A stretch of 64,000 nt of DNA, taken from the NCBI RefSeq assembly GCF_000328705.1, contig NC_019673.1, positions 7,141,001 through 7,205,000 of the forward strand. Direction: 5' to 3'. This DNA comes from Saccharothrix espanaensis DSM 44229. Its GTDB lineage: Bacteria; Actinomycetota; Actinomycetes; Mycobacteriales; Pseudonocardiaceae. A model generated the notes under the pieces. That model did no database searches and had not been told where the DNA came from. It saw only the letters and a program-made list of their open reading frames with translations. The translations under genes were made by a program, and so were the position numbers. Positions within the stretch are counted from its first letter, which is position 1. Every line of letters starts with the position of its first letter. Shown one piece after another: positions 9,388-16,540 of the stretch.

Positions 9388-10472
9388 GCGGCGTGGTTGA
9401 CGTTGTGCGCGCCCACCGGATCACGGCGGGACAGGGTCCAGCAGACCGCCGCGACCACGACGCCGGCGACCGCGACCGCGAGCACGCCGACCGGTCCCCG
9501 CGCGGCGGTCTCGCCGGCGAGCGCCCCGACGAGCGCGGCGGCGGGCAGGGTGAGCAGCCAGGCGACGGCCATCCGGCCGGCGACGGTCCAGCGCACGTCG
9601 GCCAGGCGCTTGCCGACGCCCGCGCCGACCACGCCGCCGGCGCACACGTGCGTGGTGGACAGCGCGAACCCCAGTTGCGACGACGTCAGGATCACGGTGG
9701 CCGCGGCGGTCTCGGCCGCGAAGCCCTGCGGCGGTTCGATGTCGGTGATGCCCTTGCCCAGGGTGCGGATGATCCGCCAGCCGCCCAGCCACGTGCCGAG
9801 CGCGATGGCCGTGCCGGCGGACACGATCACCCACAGCGGCGGTTCGGCTCCGGCGGGCAGCGCGCCGGCCGTGATCAGGGTGAGCGTGATGACGCCCATC
9901 GTCTTCTGCGCGTCGTTGGTGCCGTGCGCCAGCGACACCAGCGACGCCGACGCGATCTGGCCGTACCGGAAGCCGCGCGTGGCGGCCTTCGCGCGGCGGG
10001 TGATCCGGTAGGCGAGGAAGGTCGCGGTGCCGGCGACGACGGCCGCGATCACCGGCGACGCGACGGCGGGCACCAACACCTTCTCCACCACCGCGGCGAA
10101 CCGCACCGCGTCCGCGCCGGCCGCGACCCACGTCGCGCCGATCAGCCCGCCGAACAGCGCGTGCGACGAACTCGACGGCAGGCCCAGCAGCCAGGTCGCC
10201 AGGTTCCACACCACGGCCCCGACCAGCCCGCCGAACACGATCGCCGGCCCGATCCGGGCCTCGTCGACCAGCCCGCTGGAGATGGTCCGCGCCACCTCGA
10301 TCGACAGGAACGCCCCCACCAGGTTCAACACCGCCGACACGGCGACCGCGACGCGCGGCGACAGCGCGCCGGTCGCGATGGACGTGGCCATCGCGTTGGC
10401 GGTGTCGTGGAACCCGTTGGTGAAGTCGAACGCCAATGCCGTCAACACCACGACGACGACAACCACATCCAC
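9384..10472 (-). CDS. Inorganic phosphate transporter, PiT family
   Basis: A 362-residue multi-pass permease for low-affinity, ion-coupled phosphate (metal-phosphate) uptake. The two PiT signature regions are present: DFTNGFHDTANAMATSIATG near the N-terminus and VSLAHGTNDAQKTMGVI in the second half; GLPSSSSHALFGGLIG is the third conserved block. The GTG at 10472 was chosen because GGAGG lies seven bases upstream and the protein then begins directly in the first helix; a longer frame starting at 10550 has an unlikely Arg-rich lead. Coupled to the small membrane gene behind it. Confidence 0.92.
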   Translation of the reverse strand: MDVVVVVVVLTALAFDFTNGFHDTANAMATSIATGALSPRVAVAVSAVLNLVGAFLSIEVARTISSGLVDEARIGPAIVFGGLVGAVVWNLATWLLGLPSSSSHALFGGLIGATWVAAGADAVRFAAVVEKVLVPAVASPVIAAVVAGTATFLAYRITRRAKAATRGFRYGQIASASLVSLAHGTNDAQKTMGVITLTLITAGALPAGAEPPLWVIVSAGTAIALGTWLGGWRIIRTLGKGITDIEPPQGFAAETAAATVILTSSQLGFALSTTHVCAGGVVGAGVGKRLADVRWTVAGRMAVAWLLTLPAAALVGALAGETAARGPVGVLAVAVAGVVVAAVCWTLSRRDPVGAHNVNHAA

Positions 10473-10574
10473 GCCAACACCTCCGCACACCGACGACGTC
10501 CGCCTGGGTTGCCGGGCGCGGTGAACGCGCCGACATGCCCGGGTGAACACCCGCCGCCCGGTCCGGGAAGTGCG

Positions 10575-10606
10575 CTGCCCGCGTCCGGAGGGCCGGACGC
10601 GGGCAG
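10575..10606. terminator. Hairpin terminator
   Basis: A perfect 14-bp stem (CTGCCCGCGTCCGG with its complement) and a 4-base loop, immediately past the stop of the Old Yellow Enzyme gene on the minus strand. Confidence 0.75.
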
Positions 10607-10620
10607 GTGGGCGAGGAGGG

Positions 10621-11685
10621 TCAGACGGTGGCCAGGGCCGGGTAGTCGGTGTAGCCGCGCTCGTCGCCGCCGTAGAACGTCGAGGTGTCCGGGGTGTTGA
10701 ACGGGCCGCCGGAGGCCAGCCGCTCGGGCAGGTCGGGGTTGGCCAGGAACAGCGCGCCGAACGCGACCGCGTCGGCCGTGCCGTCCGCGACCAGGCCGAG
10801 CTCGGCGGGCCCGGTCACGCCGCCGGGGGTGTGCGGGTTGAGGATCAGCGCGGAGCGGGAGCGCTCGCGCAGCTCCCGGGTCGACTCCCGGTCGCTCTCC
10901 AGGACGTGCAGGTAGGCCAGGCCGACCGGGTCGATCGCGTCGACCAGCGCCGGGTACAGCTCGCGGTGGTCGTGCTCGGCGATGTCGTTGTAGGTGTTGG
11001 CCGGCGAGATGCGCAGGCCCAGCCGGTGCGCGCCGATGGCGTCGGCGACGGCCTCCACGACGGCGACCGCGAACCTGGTGCGGCCGGCCACCGAACCGCC
11101 CCACCCGTCGGTGCGCAGGTTGGTGTTGGGCGCGAGGAACTGGTGGATGAGGTAGCCGTTCGCGCCGTGCAGCTCGACGCCGTCGAAACCAGCGGCCACG
11201 GCGTTGCGCGCGGCGGCGGCGAAGTCGGCGACGGTGGCCTCGATGTCGGCGTGGCTGAGCTCGACCGGCGTGACGAAGTCGGCCATCGACGTCCCGGTGA
11301 ACACCTGGCCCGCCGCGCGCACCGGCGACGCGCCGACCGGGTGCAGGTCACCGGCCAGCAGGCTGGGGTGGCCGATCCGGCCGGTGTGCATGAGCTGGGC
11401 GAAGATCCGGCCGCCGGCGGCGTGCACGGCGTCGGTGACGCCCCGCCACGCCTCGACCTGCCCGGCGGAGTGCAGGCCGGGGGTGTCCGGGTAGCCCTGG
11501 CCGACCGGGGAGGGCTGGATGCCCTCGGTGATGATCAGCCCGGCGGACGCGCGCTGGGCGTAGTACTCGGCCGTGGCCTGCGTCGGCGTCGTGCCGTACG
11601 CGCGGCTGCGGGTCATCGGGGCCATCACGACGCGGTTGGGCAGGCGGGTGCCCGCGAGGTCCAGCGGGTCGAAGGCGGTGGTCAT
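10621..11685 (-). CDS. Alkene reductase, Old Yellow Enzyme family
   Basis: A 354-residue FMN-dependent NAD(P)H enzyme that reduces activated C=C bonds of electrophiles such as enals, enones or quinones. Family blocks visible: PLDLAGTRLPNRVVMAPMTRSRA at the N-terminus, HGANGYLIHQFL with the active-site loop, and GLRISPANTYND. The ATG at 11685 follows GGAGGACCCAGAG. It is transcribed divergently from a MarR regulator with two palindromic operator-like sites between them, so it is probably induced by electrophiles through that regulator. Confidence 0.92.
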   Translation of the reverse strand: MTTAFDPLDLAGTRLPNRVVMAPMTRSRAYGTTPTQATAEYYAQRASAGLIITEGIQPSPVGQGYPDTPGLHSAGQVEAWRGVTDAVHAAGGRIFAQLMHTGRIGHPSLLAGDLHPVGASPVRAAGQVFTGTSMADFVTPVELSHADIEATVADFAAAARNAVAAGFDGVELHGANGYLIHQFLAPNTNLRTDGWGGSVAGRTRFAVAVVEAVADAIGAHRLGLRISPANTYNDIAEHDHRELYPALVDAIDPVGLAYLHVLESDRESTRELRERSRSALILNPHTPGGVTGPAELGLVADGTADAVAFGALFLANPDLPERLASGGPFNTPDTSTFYGGDERGYTDYPALATV

Positions 11686-11743
11686 CTCTGGGTCCTCCGG
11701 CAAGTGGCGACGAGTGCCTGTCGGACGATCACCCGGCAGGCAC

Positions 11744-11763
11744 ATGCCTGTCCGAACAGGCAT
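11744..11763. promoter_or_regulatory. Palindromic operator 1 (MarR/OYE)
   Basis: ATGCCTGTCCGAACAGGCAT is palindromic except for the central pair. Its centre is exactly 20 bp from that of the second site, so both lie on about the same face of the helix. Probable binding site of the divergent MarR regulator. Confidence 0.7.
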
Positions 11764-11764
11764 T

Positions 11765-11782
11765 TACCTGTTCGAACAGGTA
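11765..11782. promoter_or_regulatory. Palindromic operator 2 (MarR/OYE)
   Basis: TACCTGTTCGAACAGGTA is a perfect 18-bp palindrome sharing the core CCTGT-C-GAACAGG with the neighbouring site. A further half-site TGCCTGTCGGAC lies at 11715-11726, 30 bp away. Both promoters of the divergent pair should be covered. Confidence 0.75.
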
Positions 11783-11845
11783 TCACCCGATGGATGTTCC
11801 CGTCGTGATCACGATCACTCCTGGTACGGCCGTACAATTAGAGTC

Positions 11846-12400
11846 ATGGCTGGTCAGGCAGCGAAACCGACGAGTGTCCCCGTTCCGTCGACCGCGGTGT
11901 ACGGGCCGATCAGCCATGCCATCTTCCGGATCGCCCGCCTGCACCGGATGCTCGCGGGCCAGCTGCTGCGCGAGGCCGGCCTGCACCCCGGCCAGGAGCT
12001 GGTGATGATGCACCTGTGGGACAGCGGGCCGCGCCGGCAGGCCGAGCTGGTCGACGTGCTGGACTCCGACTCGGCCACCATGACCCGCACCGTGCAGCGG
12101 CTGGAACGGGCCGGGTTCGTCCGCCGCACCCCCGACCCGACCGACCGGCGGGCCACCCTCGTCGAGGCGACCGCCGCGAGCCAGGCGCTGCGCCACCAGG
12201 TCTGCCGGATCTGGCAGGAGCTGGAGGAGGCCACCACGGCGGGCTGCCCGGACGTCAAGCGCGGCGAGTTCCTGCGCACGCTGGAGCAGCTGGAGTGCAA
12301 CCTGGTCACCCGGACCGGCCGCTCCCCGCTGCCGCAGAGCGCCGCCACGACCGGCAGCGGCAGGGCCGCCGGACATTCGACCGTGACCGACACCAGGTAG
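11846..12400 (+). CDS. MarR family transcriptional regulator
   Basis: A 184-residue winged-helix repressor. GPISHAIFRIARLHRMLAGQLLREAGLHPGQ forms the first helices; QAELVDVLDSDSATMTRTVQRLERAGFVRR is the recognition region and DPTDRRATLVE the wing. Two Cys downstream (VCRIWQ, TAGCPD) and one in LEQLECNL could sense thiol-reactive compounds, as in some MarR proteins, but this is a guess. Start ATG at 11846; divergent from the OYE gene it probably controls, and likely autoregulated through the sites at 11744-11782. The Thr/Ser-rich tail after residue 150 is not part of the fold. Confidence 0.88.
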   Translation: MAGQAAKPTSVPVPSTAVYGPISHAIFRIARLHRMLAGQLLREAGLHPGQELVMMHLWDSGPRRQAELVDVLDSDSATMTRTVQRLERAGFVRRTPDPTDRRATLVEATAASQALRHQVCRIWQELEEATTAGCPDVKRGEFLRTLEQLECNLVTRTGRSPLPQSAATTGSGRAAGHSTVTDTR

Positions 12401-12469
12401 CCCACCGCGGCCGACTTTTCGCCCGGTTGTCATGCCGCTGACCCCTATCGGGTGAACGTGAGGTAGAAC

Positions 12470-13027
12470 ATGCCGGTGCAACGGTGGGTGTTCGCGGTGC
12501 TGGCGCTGGCGCTGGCGACGGCGGGGTGTTCGACGCCGGTCGCGGGCAAGCCGGTCGCCGGTCCGGTCACGGTGGAGGGCGCGGCCCCCGAGGTCGTGCG
12601 GTGGATGAACAACTTCTGCGGCGTCGCCAACTACATGGTCGCCTCCGGCGGGGTCAAGTTCGACCAGCCGCCCGCCGACCCGGTCGCCGCCAAGAAGGCG
12701 ATCAGCGACGCCCTGGGCCGCGTGGTCGACGTGCTCAACGTCGCCGTGCACGACCTCGAGGAGCTGACCCCCGCCCCGGTGACGGCCGCGGACGCCGCCG
12801 TCGAGGTGATCGTCGAGCCGCTGTCCAAGGCACGGGACAAGTTCGTCTCCGCCAAGTCCACCGTGGACGGCGCGGCGGAGCTGACCACCGACGTGTTCTC
12901 GGCCGTGATGCAGAACATGACCGAAGCGGTGTCGGTGATGAACGAGGCCGTGGAGAAGATGTCCGTGGTCAAGCTCCCCGACACCTTCACCACTGCCGCC
13001 GAGCAGGCCGAGAACTGCAAGAAGTAG
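12470..13027 (+). CDS. Putative lipoprotein of unknown function
   Basis: 185 residues. A signal peptide with lipobox ATAGC (Cys about residue 20) directs it to the outer face of the membrane. The mature part is mostly alpha-helical with two further Cys (NNFCGVANY and the ENCKK end) that could form a disulfide, linking the first and last helices. No enzyme motif was recognised. Not clearly in an operon. Confidence 0.8.
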   Translation: MPVQRWVFAVLALALATAGCSTPVAGKPVAGPVTVEGAAPEVVRWMNNFCGVANYMVASGGVKFDQPPADPVAAKKAISDALGRVVDVLNVAVHDLEELTPAPVTAADAAVEVIVEPLSKARDKFVSAKSTVDGAAELTTDVFSAVMQNMTEAVSVMNEAVEKMSVVKLPDTFTTAAEQAENCKK

Positions 13028-13343
13028 GGCTCAGAGCCGGCCCCGGCGGACTGCCCGCGCGTCTGCCTGGAACCTGGTCCGCGCGCCCGCCCGGTCCATC
13101 AGAGCCGACTTGAACGGCAGGGTCGGCGTCACCGGGGCCCGCTCCCCCACCGCCTCCGATTCGGCGGTCCCCTCCAGCCGGCCGGGAACCGTCACGCCCG
13201 CCCCGGAGCACCGTCACGCCCGCCCCTGGGCACCGGCGCGTCCACCCCCGGCCACCTGCGGTTTCCGCAACACGGCGGAGTGCCGGCAAATCTGGGGGCA
13301 CACCCCCCATGTGCGGGATCCCGTCGCGTGACACTTTTGCAAC
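13028..13343 (+). other. Intergenic region upstream of LanM
   Basis: 316 bases without a convincing gene. It has a direct repeat ACCGTCACGCCCGCCCC (around 13188 and 13210) and, at 13291-13307, GGGGGCACACCCCC-type complementary G and C runs close to the LanM start. No RiPP precursor with a ribosome site was found here in any frame. Confidence 0.4.
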
Positions 13344-16229
13344 GTGATCCCGTCCGCCGTAGACCGGCTCCCCGCCTCCTGGTGGCACCGCGGCGTGCGC
13401 GGCGGGTCCCACGAACTGGTCGCCCCACGAGGGCGGCCGGCATGGGCCGCGTTCGTGGAACGCGCCACCGCGACCGCGGCCCATGCAACATTCCCCGGCG
13501 GCGACTGGGACGAGGCGTTCGCGTTCGCGCTGCGCCCCCTGGTCGACGCCGCGCGGGCGCAGGACGCCCGGCTGGACGACGACTTCGGCCGCCGGCTCGG
13601 CCTGCGCCTGGCCCGCCTGGCGGCCCGCGCGCTGGTGCTGGAGCTCAACCTGGAGCGGCTGGCGCACCGGCTGGTGGGCGAGACCCCGCAGGAGCGGTTC
13701 GCGCACTTCGTGCAGCACCTCGACCTGGCCGACCTGGTCGCCAAGTACCCGGTGCTGGCCCGGCTGCTCGGCCAGGCGTGCCTGCACGCCGTGGCCGCGC
13801 ACCGCGAACTGCTGGACCGGTTCGCCGCCGACCGCGGCACGATCGTGCGCACCCTGCTGGACGGCCGCGACCCGGGTCGGGTGGCGCAGGTCGAGACCGG
13901 TCGGGGCGACGCGCACCAGCACGGCCGGTCGGTGGCCGTGCTGACCTTCGAGGACGGCCGCCGGGTGGTCTACAAGCCGCGGCCGGTGGCGCTGCACGCC
14001 CGGTTCGGCGAGCTGGTGGCGTGGTTCGACGGGCACACCAGGCTGGGGCTGCGGGTGCCGCGCGCGGTCGCCCGGGAGACGCACGGCTGGCTGGAGTTCG
14101 TGGACCAGGCGCCGTGCGCGGACGTGACCGAGGTGGGCCGCTTCTACCACCGGCTGGGCGCGCTGATCGCCCTGCTGTACGCGGTGGACGGCACCGACAT
14201 GCACTACGAGAACCTGATCGCGGCGGGCGACCAGCCGGTGCTGGTGGACGTCGAGACGCTGTTCCACCCGACGGTCGGCATCCCGGCCGACCCGGCGGTG
14301 CGGGCGCTGGCCCGGTCGGTGCACCGGACCGCGGTGCTGCCCCGGGTGCTGCTCGGCGAGCACGGCGCGCTGGACATCGGCGGCATGGGCGGCGACCACG
14401 GCGAGCTGTTCCCCGCCGACGGGGTGGCCTGGCTCAACCCCGGCACCGACCGGATGCGGCTGGTCCGCAGGCCGGCGCCGATGCCGCCGGCGCGCAACCG
14501 GCCGTCGGTGGCGGGCGTGGAGGCGGAGCCCGCCGACTACCAGGGCGCGCTGCTGGCCGGGTTCCGCACCGGCTACGACGCCCTGTTCGACCACCGCGCC
14601 GAACTGCTCGGCGACGACGGCCTGCTGGCCGGGTTCGCCGACCTGCCGGTGCGGTTCGTGCCCCGGATGACCCAGCTCTACGCGACCCTGCTGGACGAGT
14701 CGACGCACCCGGACGCGCTGCGCGGCGCGCCGGACCGCGACCTCGCGCTGGACGTGCTGTGGGACGAGTCGGCCGAGGACGCGCTGCGCGCCCTGGTGCC
14801 GCACGAGCTGACCGACCTGTGGGCGGGCGACGTGCCGCTGTTCACCACCCGGCCGGGCAGCCGGGACGTGTGGTCGGCGGGCGGCGAGCGGCTGCCGGAC
14901 CTGCTGCCGGAGTCCGGGCTGGAAGCGGTGGCGCGCAAGGTCGCCGCGCTGGACGAGGTGGACCGGCACGACCAGCAGTGGCTGATCAGCGCCGCGCTGG
15001 CGAGCCGGCCCCGGCCTGTGGACCACCGCTCGGGCGCGGGCGTCCCGGCCCCGCTGGAGGCGGGCATCCCCGACCCGCAGCGGCTGCTGGTGGCCGCGTG
15101 CGGGATCGCCGACGAGGTGCTGGCGCGGGCCAGCACCGACGGCGGGCGGGTCAACTGGGTGGGCCTGGAACTGGTGGACGACCGGCACTGGGCGGTCGCC
15201 GCGATGGGCGCGGGCCTGTCCAACGGCTACCCCGGGGTGGCGTTGTTCCTGGCGCAGCTGGGCGCGCTGACCGGGGCCGGGCGCTACACCGCGTTCGCCC
15301 GGGAGGCGATCGCGCCGGTGCCGGGGCTGCTGCGGTCGTTCGCGGCGGACACCGAGCTCGCGGTGGCGGTGGGCAGCGGCGCGTTCCACGGCCTGGGCGG
15401 GATCTGCTACGCGCTGGCCCGGCTGTCGACCCTGCTCCAGGACGACGAGATCACCGGCTGGCTGGCCGAGGCCGTCGCGGTGGCCGAGCAGGTCGAGGCG
15501 GTCGGCGAGGACCCGGCGAACATCGTGGAGGGCTGGGCGGGCGGGCTGGCCGCGATGCTGGCCGTGCACGCCGAGACCGGGCTGCCCGCGGCCGAACGGC
15601 TGGCCCGGCGCTACGCCGCCCGGCTGATCGCGGCCAACCCCGGCGGCGACGGCTTCGCGCGCGGCCGGGCGGGCGTCGGCTGGGCCATGCTGCGCTACGC
15701 CCGGCACGCCCGCGACCAGCGCCACGGCGTGGCCGGTCGGGCGAACCTGCGCGCGGATCACGCGCTGCGGCAACGACTCCTGGACGTCGGCGAGGCCGAC
15801 CACAGCTGGTGCTCTGGCCTGTCCGGCGCGGTGCTCGCGCACGCCGCGCACCCCGACCAGCCGGTCGACACCTACACGCTGCACCTCGACCGCTGCCTCA
15901 ACGCGCTGGCGGTGCACGAGCCGTTGCGCGACCTCAGCCTGTGCCACGGCGAGCTGGGGGTGCTTGAATCGCTGGCGGTGCTGGCCGAACGCGGGCACGA
16001 TCTGGCCACGGCCATGCTGACCCGGCGCGCCGGACTCGTCCTCGGCGCGATCGACCAGTACGGGGCGCGGTGCGCGACGCCGGGCGGTGTGCCGTCGGCC
16101 GGTCTGCTCACCGGTCTGTCCGGGATCGGGTACGGACTGCTCCGCCTCGGCTTCCCCGAGCGGGCGCCGTCCGTGCTCCTGCTCGAAACCCCTGCCAATC
16201 CCTACCCTCGCAAGGAGAACCCCCGATGA
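13344..16229 (+). CDS. Class II lanthipeptide synthetase (LanM)
   Basis: A 961-residue bifunctional enzyme. The N-terminal dehydratase half keeps the kinase-like active site: VVYKPRP (Lys about residue 209), GTDMHYENLIA (about 285; Asp, His and Asn) and LVDVETLFHP. The C-terminal cyclase half keeps the LanC zinc site: WCSGL (Cys about 821) and LCHGELG (Cys and His about 866), as well as HGLGGICYAL. So it should phosphorylate and dehydrate Ser/Thr and be able to cyclise. GTG start at 13344 with weak ribosome site; the N-terminal PASWWHRG is typical. The stop overlaps the ATG of the small peptide gene downstream (ATGA). Confidence 0.93.
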   Translation: MIPSAVDRLPASWWHRGVRGGSHELVAPRGRPAWAAFVERATATAAHATFPGGDWDEAFAFALRPLVDAARAQDARLDDDFGRRLGLRLARLAARALVLELNLERLAHRLVGETPQERFAHFVQHLDLADLVAKYPVLARLLGQACLHAVAAHRELLDRFAADRGTIVRTLLDGRDPGRVAQVETGRGDAHQHGRSVAVLTFEDGRRVVYKPRPVALHARFGELVAWFDGHTRLGLRVPRAVARETHGWLEFVDQAPCADVTEVGRFYHRLGALIALLYAVDGTDMHYENLIAAGDQPVLVDVETLFHPTVGIPADPAVRALARSVHRTAVLPRVLLGEHGALDIGGMGGDHGELFPADGVAWLNPGTDRMRLVRRPAPMPPARNRPSVAGVEAEPADYQGALLAGFRTGYDALFDHRAELLGDDGLLAGFADLPVRFVPRMTQLYATLLDESTHPDALRGAPDRDLALDVLWDESAEDALRALVPHELTDLWAGDVPLFTTRPGSRDVWSAGGERLPDLLPESGLEAVARKVAALDEVDRHDQQWLISAALASRPRPVDHRSGAGVPAPLEAGIPDPQRLLVAACGIADEVLARASTDGGRVNWVGLELVDDRHWAVAAMGAGLSNGYPGVALFLAQLGALTGAGRYTAFAREAIAPVPGLLRSFAADTELAVAVGSGAFHGLGGICYALARLSTLLQDDEITGWLAEAVAVAEQVEAVGEDPANIVEGWAGGLAAMLAVHAETGLPAAERLARRYAARLIAANPGGDGFARGRAGVGWAMLRYARHARDQRHGVAGRANLRADHALRQRLLDVGEADHSWCSGLSGAVLAHAAHPDQPVDTYTLHLDRCLNALAVHEPLRDLSLCHGELGVLESLAVLAERGHDLATAMLTRRAGLVLGAIDQYGARCATPGGVPSAGLLTGLSGIGYGLLRLGFPERAPSVLLLETPANPYPRKENPR

Positions 16230-16435
16230 GCAACGCCAACCACGACGAGGTCACGACCTGGGACGACGGCCAGGACGGCGACCACCCCGCCGGGGAGATG
16301 GCGCTGTCCCGCAAGTCCAAGACCGGCGCCCGCGCCCGCGCGCTGGCGGGTCTCACCCTGGCGGTCGGCGCGTACGTCGTCGTCGCCGCCGGCCTGGCCG
16401 ACAGCACGTCGGTGAGCGCGCCGGTCACCTACTGA
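16226..16435 (+). CDS. Cys-free small peptide, candidate LanM substrate
   Basis: 69 residues, AAGGAG nine bases before ATG, coupled to the LanM stop by ATGA. The first ~25 residues are acidic (DEVTTWDDGQDGDH, PAGEMAL), leader-like; then a basic patch SRKSKTGARAR and a hydrophobic stretch ALAGLTLAVGAYVVVAAGLA, ending DSTSVSAPVTY. There is no cysteine anywhere, so no lanthionine can form within this peptide; LanM could only dehydrate Ser/Thr of the tail, or the peptide could be a membrane partner or immunity peptide. Its position makes it the best substrate candidate, and it is unlike known class II precursors. Confidence 0.75.
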   Translation: MSNANHDEVTTWDDGQDGDHPAGEMALSRKSKTGARARALAGLTLAVGAYVVVAAGLADSTSVSAPVTY

Positions 16436-16475
16436 CCTCCCGCCGGGACCACCCCGGCCGGAGCGGGTCGACACC

Positions 16476-16518
16476 CGCCGGACTGCCCGCCCACACTGGG
16501 GGTGCGGGCAGTCCGGCG
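16476..16518 (+). terminator. Terminator of the LanM operon
   Basis: A perfect 15-bp stem (CGCCGGACTGCCCGC with its complement) and a 13-base loop after the small peptide gene, ending 22 bases before the start of the LAL regulator. Confidence 0.75.
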
Positions 16519-16540
16519 CGGGCTTGACTAAGGTCGGGCC

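Noticed and set aside
8832..10700. A 622-residue plus-strand frame
   Set aside because: Mostly antisense of the PiT transporter, low-complexity Arg/Gly-rich; the minus-strand PiT gene has clear motifs.
13110..13331. A 73-residue frame before LanM as a RiPP precursor
   Set aside because: No ribosome site, Pro/Arg-rich random-like composition, no leader-like part.
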